A stretch of DNA of 11,078 bases from an uncultured Lachnospiraceae bacterium. GTDB taxonomy: Bacteria > Bacillota > Clostridia > Lachnospirales > Lachnospiraceae. Where the stretch lies: positions 1-11,078 of the forward strand of contig CAJUMM010000083.1 of the NCBI GenBank assembly GCA_910586955.1. Direction: 5' to 3'. Shown here one piece after another: positions 6,021-11,078 of this stretch (positions are counted from its first letter, which is position 1; the number at the start of each line of letters is the position of its first letter). The notes under the pieces are model-generated. The model made no database searches. It saw only the letters and a program-made list of their open reading frames with translations, and was not told the origin of the DNA. The translations under genes were made by a program, and so were the position numbers.

Positions 6021-6665
6021 CTAAGCTCCTAATATCCTGACAATGGCTTCGAACACATCCTCCATGGGAGCTGTGCCGTCCACCTCCGCCAGTTTGCCCT
6101 GTCCGGCATAGTACTCAATCAAAGGCTGCGTCTGGCTGTGATATACATCCAGGCGTTTCTGCACGGTCTCCGGCTTATCGTCATCCCTGAGAACCAGCTT
6201 CTCCCCGCAGCGGTCACAGATTCCCTCCACTTTCGTGGGAATATGTACGATGTGGTATGTGGCTCCGCAGGCAAGGCAGGCCCTTCTGCCGGACATGCGG
6301 CTGATTATGTTTTCATCCGGAACCTCCACATTAACTGCATAGTCAATGCTTTCCCCCTTTTCCTCCAGTGCCCGGGTCAGCGCCTCCGCCTGAGGGATAG
6401 TCCTTGGAAATCCGTCCAGCACATAGCCCTTTGCACAATCGGGGTTCTGAAAACGGTCCATAATCAGTTCCAACGTCAGATCATCCGGCACAAGAAGCCC
6501 TTGATCCATATATGTTTTCGCTTTCTTTCCCAGCTCCGTGCCGTTTTTAATGTTGGCACGGAAAATATCGCCTGTGGAAATATGGGGAATCCCGTATTTG
6601 TCGGCTATTTTTTTCGCCTGGGTTCCTTTTCCGGCTCCCGGCGCTCCTAACATTATGATCTTCAT
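6021..6665 (-). CDS. adk: Adenylate kinase, zinc-LID form
   Basis: Adenylate kinase catalyses ATP + AMP to 2 ADP in the cytoplasm and balances adenine nucleotides. The 214-residue length is standard for the long bacterial form. P-loop GAPGAGKGT is at 7-15, the AMP-binding segment HISTGDIFR at 28-36 and DGFPRT at 84-89. The LID carries four cysteines, Cys130, Cys133, Cys150 and Cys153, in a C-x2-C-x16-C-x2-C arrangement that binds structural zinc, as in many Gram-positive enzymes. ATG is preceded by AGGAGG at 5-6 bases. It follows secY after a 104-base gap that holds a hairpin, so it may have some expression of its own, and it is coupled to map downstream. Confidence 0.98.
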   Translation of the reverse strand: MKIIMLGAPGAGKGTQAKKIADKYGIPHISTGDIFRANIKNGTELGKKAKTYMDQGLLVPDDLTLELIMDRFQNPDCAKGYVLDGFPRTIPQAEALTRALEEKGESIDYAVNVEVPDENIISRMSGRRACLACGATYHIVHIPTKVEGICDRCGEKLVLRDDDKPETVQKRLDVYHSQTQPLIEYYAGQGKLAEVDGTAPMEDVFEAIVRILGA

Positions 6666-6723
6666 TCGCTCCTCCTGTTAGTAATCTCCATCTTTACCAA
6701 AATTATGCAGTTTAAACCTCTGA

Positions 6724-6756
6724 TAGCCTGTGCGGAAGAATTTTCCACACAGGCTA
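6724..6756 (-). promoter_or_regulatory. Intercistronic hairpin between secY and adk
   Basis: TAGCCTGTG (6724-6732) pairs perfectly with CACAGGCTA (6748-6756). After one C/A mismatch, four further pairs (GGAA with TTCC) leave a 5-base loop, for about 13 pairs in total. It lies 13 bases after the secY stop. No T-run follows on the minus strand, so it is not a standard intrinsic terminator; an RNA-processing, stability or attenuation element is more likely. A weak -10-like CATAAT lies between it and adk, but I find no convincing -35. Confidence 0.5.
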
Positions 6757-6769
6757 AAAGAATCATAGT

Positions 6770-8086
6770 CTAATCGTTCAAAAAACCTTTGTAATAGCGA
6801 ACCGCCATCTGGGACTCAATCTGCTTCAAGGTCTCCAGTACAACGCCTACTACGATGATAATCGATGTTCCCCCGAAGGAAACGTTGGCGCCGAACACTC
6901 CGTTAAAGAAGATGGGAACCACGCAGACAATAATCAAGCCAATGGCTCCGACAAAAATAATGTAGTTGAGAATCTTTGTCAGATATTCCGTTGTAGGCCG
7001 TCCGGGACGGATACCCGGAATAAAGCCGCCCTGCTTCTTCATGTTATCCGCAATCTCCATAGGGTTAAACGTAATGGAGGTGTAGAAATATGCGAAGAAT
7101 ACTACCAGCAGGATATAGAGCAACAGGCCCAGGGTATATACCGGTTCCTTGGGATTGCACCAGCTTCCGGAGCTTAAGCCCCGGAGAATCTTGCTTCCCA
7201 GCCCCGTTCCTCCGCTTTTGCCAATTAAGGCTGCAATAATGCCCGGAAATGACATCAGGGAGGAAGCAAAGATTACCGGAATTACGCCGGCCGTATTGAC
7301 CTTCATAGGAATATGGGTACTCTGTCCCCCCACAACCTTTCTGCCCTGAAGCTTCTTGCTGTACTGCACGGGAATTCTTCTCTCGCCGTCCTGCAGAACG
7401 ATGACAAAGACCACAGTTACAAGAATTACCGCCAGGATAATCACAGCCGCCAGGGCTCCCTTGGCTACGCTCTTATTCTTCATAAACATCTCGTAAAGCC
7501 TTACGAAATCGTCCGGCATACGGGATACGATGTTGATCAGAAGAACGATGGAGATTCCGTTTCCCACGCCGTTCTGGGTGATTCGCTCACCAATCCACAT
7601 GAGAAACGCACTTCCTGCGGTGAGTGCCGCAACAACCACGGCCATATTATACCAAGTTGCGTTTTCCAGAAGTCCCTGCCCGCCGAAACCGATGGTCATG
7701 GCAGAACCCTCAATAAGGGCCAGCACCACCGTCACGTAGCGGGTAATGGTCTGGATTTTCTTTCTTCCGTCCTCACCATCCTTCTGCATTTCTTCCAGCT
7801 TGGGAATGGCAATGGTCAGAAGCTGCATGATGATGGAAGACGTGATATATGGGTTGATACCTAACGCAAATAAGGACATGCTGGCAAGCGAACCGCCGGT
7901 GAACGCATCAATCAGATTAAATGCGTCCCCGGTCTGATTGGCCAGCCACTGTGCCAGGAAAGTTCTGTTCACTCCCGGTACCGGAAGGATAGAGCCAAAG
8001 CGGATCACAATCAGCATCAGAAAGGTGTAAAACAGCTTCTGACGGATTTCCTTGATTTTAAATGCGTTCTGTAATGTTTTAAACAT
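6770..8086 (-). CDS. secY: Preprotein translocase channel subunit SecY
   Basis: SecY forms the SecYEG protein-conducting channel in the cytoplasmic membrane and works with SecA for secretion and with ribosomes for membrane insertion. The product is 438 residues, the normal length, with about ten hydrophobic segments. Recognisable segments are RFGSILPVPGVN (29-40, first membrane segment and plug entry), QNGVGNGIS (171-179), the cytoplasmic loop ERRIPVQYSKK (235-245), and GFIPGIRPGRPTTEYL (354-369) in the large cytoplasmic loop that contacts SecA and the ribosome. The ATG overlaps the rplO stop by one base (TAATG) with AGAGGTG upstream, a classic coupled start. It lies in the usual spc-operon position between rplO and adk. 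Confidence 0.98.
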   Translation of the reverse strand: MFKTLQNAFKIKEIRQKLFYTFLMLIVIRFGSILPVPGVNRTFLAQWLANQTGDAFNLIDAFTGGSLASMSLFALGINPYITSSIIMQLLTIAIPKLEEMQKDGEDGRKKIQTITRYVTVVLALIEGSAMTIGFGGQGLLENATWYNMAVVVAALTAGSAFLMWIGERITQNGVGNGISIVLLINIVSRMPDDFVRLYEMFMKNKSVAKGALAAVIILAVILVTVVFVIVLQDGERRIPVQYSKKLQGRKVVGGQSTHIPMKVNTAGVIPVIFASSLMSFPGIIAALIGKSGGTGLGSKILRGLSSGSWCNPKEPVYTLGLLLYILLVVFFAYFYTSITFNPMEIADNMKKQGGFIPGIRPGRPTTEYLTKILNYIIFVGAIGLIIVCVVPIFFNGVFGANVSFGGTSIIIVVGVVLETLKQIESQMAVRYYKGFLND

Positions 8087-8526
8087 TAAATCACCTCTGC
8101 TTTTCCACCAAGAGCCTCAATTTTGGCTTTTGCGCCCTCAGAGAAAGCATTTGCCTGAACAGTCAGCTTCTTCGTAAGTTCTCCGTTTCCAAGAATCTTC
8201 ACTCCATCCCGGGGATTCTTCACGATGCCCTGCTCCAGCAGCGTCTCAACAGAGACAACTGCGTCATTTTCAAACACTTCCAGAGCGCTTACATTGATTC
8301 CTACGATTACCTTGGAATTCCTGTTTGTAAAGCCTCTTTTCGGAAGTCTTCTGTATAATGGCATCTGGCCGCCTTCAAAGCCCGGTCTGGGGGCTCCGGA
8401 ACGTGCCTTCTGGCCTTTATGTCCCTTGCCGGCTGTCTTACCATTTCCTGAACCATGTCCGCGGCCTCTTCTGAAATTATCGCTCTGTTTGGAGCCTTCC
8501 GCGTACTGTAAATTTGATAAGTCCAT
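8086..8526 (-). CDS. rplO: 50S ribosomal protein L15
   Basis: L15 is a late-assembly protein of the large subunit that contacts 23S rRNA. The product has 146 residues, as expected. The Gly/Lys/Arg-rich N-terminal extension that threads into rRNA is clear (RRGRGHGSGNGKTAGKGHKG, 19-38). It is followed by GFEGGQMPLYRRLPKRGF (49-66) and the globular C-terminus with KILGNGELTKKLTV (110-123). ATG is preceded by AGGAGGTGA. It starts 28 bases after the rpmD stop and overlaps secY by one base at its own stop. Confidence 0.98.
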   Translation of the reverse strand: MDLSNLQYAEGSKQSDNFRRGRGHGSGNGKTAGKGHKGQKARSGAPRPGFEGGQMPLYRRLPKRGFTNRNSKVIVGINVSALEVFENDAVVSVETLLEQGIVKNPRDGVKILGNGELTKKLTVQANAFSEGAKAKIEALGGKAEVI

Positions 8527-8554
8527 TTATAGTCACCTCCTGTTTCCGTATTGT

Positions 8555-8737
8555 CTAAACCTCTTCTACCTTAACCAAATGCCTTACGTGCCAAATCATA
8601 CCTCTGATGGCTTCGTTGTCCGGCATCTCAACCGTCTTGTTCAGTTTTCTCAAACCAAGTGCCTCGACCGTTGCTTTCTGCTTGGGAACAGCACCAATAG
8701 GAGATTTCACTAACGTAATCTTTAATTTATCTGCCAT
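8555..8737 (-). CDS. rpmD: 50S ribosomal protein L30
   Basis: L30 is a small large-subunit protein of the bacterial short type. The product is 60 residues, beginning MADKLKITLVKSPIGAVPKQ and continuing into the family segment ALGLRKLNKTVEMPDNEAIR (26-45), then a closing MIWHVRHLVKVEEV that packs against 23S rRNA in known structures. ATG is preceded by AGGAGG, with 13 bases between the rpsE stop and this start. The position between rpsE and rplO is the standard spc-operon one. Confidence 0.97.
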   Translation of the reverse strand: MADKLKITLVKSPIGAVPKQKATVEALGLRKLNKTVEMPDNEAIRGMIWHVRHLVKVEEV

Positions 8738-8750
8738 GTTGCGTTTCCTC

Positions 8751-9260
8751 CTAGTTCGTAATCTCTTCTACAGACTTGCCGCGGTTCTTTGCAACTTCTT
8801 CCGGAGTCTTCAGAGCCTTCAGTCCTGCGATGGTTGCAAGTACTACATTCTGCTTATTATTGGAGCCAAGGGACTTTGTACGGATATTCTTGATACCCGC
8901 CAGCTCCAGCACGCTTCGTGCGGGACCTCCTGCGATAACGCCGGTACCTTCCGGTGCTCTCTTCAGCAGCACGGAAGCGCTGCCGAACTTTCCGATGAAA
9001 TCGTGGGTTACGCTGTTGTTCTCGTCAATGACTACATTGATCAGTTTCTTTACTGCATCTTCTTTGCCCTTGCGGATTGCTTCCGGAATCTCAGTCGCTT
9101 TTCCAAGGCCAGCGCCAACGTGTCCGTTGCCGTCACCGACAACCACCAAAGCGGTGAAACGCATGGTACGACCGCCCTTGACAGTCTTGCTTACACGCTT
9201 AATTGACACTACTTTATCAGTTAATTCTAACTGGCTTGCGTCGATAATTTCATGTCTCAT
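8751..9260 (-). CDS. rpsE: 30S ribosomal protein S5
   Basis: S5 is a small-subunit protein at the mRNA entry region, important for decoding accuracy and helicase activity. The open frame extends 33 codons further upstream into rplR, but the real start is the ATG at 9260 (MRHEIIDASQ), which has a GGAAGG site 9 bases upstream and gives the usual length, 169 residues. The N-terminal double-stranded-RNA-binding-like fold includes KTVKGGRTMRFTALVVVGDG (25-44) and GHVGAGLGKATEIPEAIRKG (46-65). The C-terminal domain follows with GTGVIAGGPARSVLELAGI (105-123). It starts 19 bases after the rplR stop. Confidence 0.97.
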   Translation of the reverse strand: MRHEIIDASQLELTDKVVSIKRVSKTVKGGRTMRFTALVVVGDGNGHVGAGLGKATEIPEAIRKGKEDAVKKLINVVIDENNSVTHDFIGKFGSASVLLKRAPEGTGVIAGGPARSVLELAGIKNIRTKSLGSNNKQNVVLATIAGLKALKTPEEVAKNRGKSVEEITN

Positions 9261-9279
9261 CTGTCTTTTCCTTCCTTTC

Positions 9280-9648
9280 CTAGAATTCCAATCCAGCCTC
9301 ACGGGCTGCATCTGCCAATGCCTGGATCTTTCCCTGATATATGAAGCCGCCTCTGTCAAAGACTACTGACTTGATACCTTTATCCAGGGCTTTCTGCGCA
9401 ATCACTTTTCCAAGGTATGCTGCCGCATCAACGTTGTTCGTCTTCTCCAGCTCTGCCTTTACGCCCTTCTCCAGGGTGGATGCAGCTACCAGAGTATTTC
9501 CGACCGTATCGTCAATAATTTGAGCATACATATGATTATTGCTTCGAAACACAGCCAAACGTGGTCTTTCAGCCGTTCCGCTGAGATGATTACGTAATTT
9601 TTTGTGCTTATTCACGCGAACTTCGCTTCTCGACTTTTTACTAACCAT
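9280..9648 (-). CDS. rplR: 50S ribosomal protein L18
   Basis: L18 binds 5S rRNA with L5 and helps form the central protuberance of the large subunit. The product is 122 residues, the normal length. The basic N-terminus (KKSRSEVRVNKHKKLRNHLS) is followed by RPRLAVFRSNNHMYAQIID (28-46). The C-terminal part contains VVFDRGGFIYQGKIQALADA (95-114), the family signature region. ATG is preceded by AAGGAGAG about 9 bases upstream. It starts 17 bases after the rplF stop. Confidence 0.98.
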   Translation of the reverse strand: MVSKKSRSEVRVNKHKKLRNHLSGTAERPRLAVFRSNNHMYAQIIDDTVGNTLVAASTLEKGVKAELEKTNNVDAAAYLGKVIAQKALDKGIKSVVFDRGGFIYQGKIQALADAAREAGLEF

Positions 9649-9665
9649 TTTTATACTCTCCTTAT

Positions 9666-10205
9666 TTATTTCTTACCAGTCTTACCAACTTTACGCCGGA
9701 TTACTTCATCAGCATACTTGATGCCCTTGCCCTTGTACGGTTCAGGTCTTCTCTTATCTCTGATTTCAGCCGCGTACTGGCCAACTTTTTCTTTGTCGAT
9801 ACCCTTTACCGTGATCTTGTTACCTTCCACTACGGACTCAAGACCCTCCGGATCTTCCATCTCTACCGGATGGGAGTATCCCAGAGACAGTGTCAGTTTC
9901 TTGCCTGCCTTGGCGGCCTTGTAACCTACACCGTTCACCTCAAGAACCTTCTGATATCCCTCGCTGACGCCTACCACCATGTTGTGAATCAGAGTCCTTG
10001 TCAGACCGTGGAGGGATTTCATCCTCTTCAAATCATTCGGTCTTGTAACAACTACATGACCGTCTTCCATCTTAATTTCCATCTCTGCAGGTAAAACTCT
10101 TTCCAGAGTACCCTTCGGACCTTTTACAGTCACTTTGTTGCCTTCTGCGATGTCTACAGTGACACCTGCAGGAATGGCAACCGGCAGTCTTCCGATACGT
10201 GACAT
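9666..10205 (-). CDS. rplF: 50S ribosomal protein L6
   Basis: L6 lies near the factor-binding site of the large subunit and contacts 23S rRNA near the sarcin-ricin loop. The product has 179 residues with two related alpha/beta domains, opening MSRIGRLPVAIPAGVTVDI. The family signature PEPYKGKGI is at 154-162, followed by the basic tail YADEVIRRKVGKTGKK. VNGVGYKAA (90-98) marks the linker into the second domain. ATG is preceded by AGGAGG 9 bases upstream. The gap to the upstream rpsH is 73 bases, longer than others here, and contains a hairpin. Confidence 0.98.
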   Translation of the reverse strand: MSRIGRLPVAIPAGVTVDIAEGNKVTVKGPKGTLERVLPAEMEIKMEDGHVVVTRPNDLKRMKSLHGLTRTLIHNMVVGVSEGYQKVLEVNGVGYKAAKAGKKLTLSLGYSHPVEMEDPEGLESVVEGNKITVKGIDKEKVGQYAAEIRDKRRPEPYKGKGIKYADEVIRRKVGKTGKK

Positions 10206-10235
10206 ACCAATTTACCTCCTAATAACTTAAATTTT

Positions 10236-10260
10236 CGGAAGGAGTGCTGTGCTCCTTCTG
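10236..10260 (-). promoter_or_regulatory. Small intercistronic hairpin between rpsH and rplF
   Basis: GAAGGAG (10238-10244) and CTCCTTC (10252-10258) are perfect reverse complements around a 7-base loop. A G-U and a C-G pair extend the stem to nine pairs (10236-10260). It lies 18 bases after the rpsH stop. On the minus strand it is followed by CGAAAATTTAAG without a T-run, so it is probably not a terminator. It could influence mRNA processing or uncouple rplF translation from rpsH; neither is shown. Confidence 0.4.
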
Positions 10261-10278
10261 TTTTCAGTTGCTTCCGGC

Positions 10279-10686
10279 CTACCAAACGAATGCCAGTACT
10301 TCTCCGCCTACGCCCTGTGCCCGGGCCTCTTTGTCGGTGATCACACCCTTGTTGGTGGAAATGATTGCGATACCCAGTCCGCCCAGTACCTTCGGCAGCT
10401 CTTCCTTGTTTGCATACACCCGAAGGCCCGGTTTGGAAATTCTCTTCAGGCCGGAAATGATCTTCTCATTTTTGTCCTTGCCGTACTTTAAGGTGATGCG
10501 GATGGTTTTGAAGTTTCCGTCTTCCACCAGATCGTATTTTGCAATGTATCCCTCGTCTACCAGGATGTTTGCAATCGCGATTTTCATCTTGGAAGCAGGT
10601 ACGTCAACTGTATCATGTTTAGCAGTATTTGCATTACGGATTCTTGTAAGCATATCCGCGATTGGATCGTTCGTTGTCAATGCCAT
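10279..10686 (-). CDS. rpsH: 30S ribosomal protein S8
   Basis: S8 is a primary 16S rRNA-binding protein that nucleates the platform of the small subunit; in E. coli it also represses spc-operon translation by binding near the rplE start. The product is 135 residues. The N-terminal domain reads NDPIADMLTRIRNAN (6-20). The signature region is at the C-terminus, STNKGVITDKEARAQGVGGE (110-129), ending LAFVW. ATG is preceded by AAAGGAGG about 8 bases upstream, 14 bases after the rpsN stop. Any S8 operator near the rplE start would lie outside this window. Confidence 0.98.
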   Translation of the reverse strand: MALTTNDPIADMLTRIRNANTAKHDTVDVPASKMKIAIANILVDEGYIAKYDLVEDGNFKTIRITLKYGKDKNEKIISGLKRISKPGLRVYANKEELPKVLGGLGIAIISTNKGVITDKEARAQGVGGEVLAFVW

Positions 10687-10700
10687 TACTATTGCCTCCT

Positions 10701-10886
10701 TTACCAGCTTGCTTTCTTAACGCCAGGGATCTGTCCTTTATATGCTAACTCACGGAAGCAAATTCTGCAGATTCCGTATTTTCTCAGATATGCGTGCGGA
10801 CGACCGCAAATTCTGCAGCGGTTGTACTCTCTCACGGAGAATTTCTGTTTCCGCTGCTGCTTGATTTTCATTGCTGTCTTAGCCAT
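10701..10886 (-). CDS. rpsN: 30S ribosomal protein S14, zinc-binding short type
   Basis: S14 is a small-subunit head protein near the A site. The product has 61 residues, the short zinc-binding (C+) type rather than the roughly 100-residue zinc-free type. Four cysteines form the zinc ribbon: Cys24, Cys27, Cys40 and Cys43 (CRICG and CRICF). The C-terminus GQIPGVKKASW is characteristic. This is often named rpsZ or rpsN type Z. ATG is preceded by AGGAGG. It starts 18 bases after the rplE stop. The presence of the zinc form in the main operon is normal for Firmicutes. Confidence 0.98.
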   Translation of the reverse strand: MAKTAMKIKQQRKQKFSVREYNRCRICGRPHAYLRKYGICRICFRELAYKGQIPGVKKASW

Positions 10887-10904
10887 GAAATTTCCCTCCT
10901 ATAA

Positions 10905-11078
10905 CTATTTTGTAAACGGCATATTGAATAATGTCAGTAATTCACGGGCTTCCTCGTCGGTCTTGGCGGTTGTTACGAAGATAACGTCCATACCTCTCAC
11001 CTTGTCTACCTTATCGTATTCAATTTCAGGGAAAATCAACTGTTCCTTGATACCAAGCGCATAGTTGCCTCTTCCGTC
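10905..11078 (-). CDS. rplE: 50S ribosomal protein L5 (partial, C-terminal 57 residues)
   Basis: L5 binds 5S rRNA and forms part of the central protuberance, contacting the P-site tRNA. Only the C-terminal 57 codons and the TAG stop are in the window; the N-terminus runs off the right edge. The visible protein begins DGRGNYALGIKEQLIFPEIE, contains RGMDVIFVTT, and ends EARELLTLFNMPFTK, all typical of the L5 C-terminal domain. Its position directly upstream of rpsN is the standard spc order. The full protein is normally about 179 residues. Confidence 0.96.
   Translation of the reverse strand, partial: DGRGNYALGIKEQLIFPEIEYDKVDKVRGMDVIFVTTAKTDEEARELLTLFNMPFTK

Noticed and set aside
6666..6723. 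Possible separate promoter for adk (CATAAT on the minus strand)
   Set aside because: The -10-like hexamer lacks a recognisable -35 at 16-18 bases and lacks an extended -10, so I did not call a promoter.
9261..9359. 33-codon N-terminal extension of rpsE
   Set aside because: It lies within the end of rplR and the short gap, does not resemble S5, and the internal ATG has a good ribosome site and gives the normal protein length.

Overview
The window fits a low-to-moderate GC anaerobic Firmicute, most likely a Lachnospiraceae-type Clostridium. The inference rests on the spc-type ribosomal gene order with a small KOW-domain gene between map and infA, a zinc-type S14, a zinc-LID adenylate kinase, strong AGGAGG-type ribosome binding sites and sigma-A-like promoters. 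I cannot name the genus.

Left third (1-4687): a carbohydrate ABC transporter of the ribose/galactose (RbsABC/MglBAC) class. It lies on the minus strand in the order binding lipoprotein, double ATPase, permease; the permease runs off the left edge. Diverging from it on the plus strand is a ROK-family regulator of the Mlc/NagC/XylR type. The 233-bp gap between them holds two back-to-back sigma-A-like promoters. A perfect inverted repeat (two 10-bp arms around one base) lies between the promoters, and a second 12-bp palindrome lies just after the expected transporter start site. The layout suggests local sugar-responsive control of the transporter and probably autoregulation. The substrate cannot be read from the sequence.

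Middle (4688-4747): a strong hairpin terminator between the convergent regulator and ribosomal operons, usable in both directions.

Right two thirds (4748-11078): the downstream half of the spc ribosomal operon, all on the minus strand. In transcription order it is rplE (partial), rpsN, rpsH, rplF, rplR, rpsE, rpmD, rplO, secY, adk, map, a KOW-domain gene, infA. Genes are tightly packed, with a one-base stop/start overlap at rplO/secY, a 3-base gap at adk/map and a 7-base gap at map/KOW. The operon makes 30S and 50S proteins, the Sec channel subunit, adenylate kinase, methionine aminopeptidase and initiation factor IF-1.

The ribosomal cluster stops at infA with a terminator. The usual next genes (rpmJ, rpsM, rpsK, rpsD, rpoA, rplQ) are absent, so the cluster is broken here and borders an accessory sugar-uptake locus. 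I see no mobile element, CRISPR array, tRNA or rRNA, and no clear evidence of a wholly new system. The best leads are the regulator/promoter region, the regulator's altered sugar-binding motif and the operon breakpoint.
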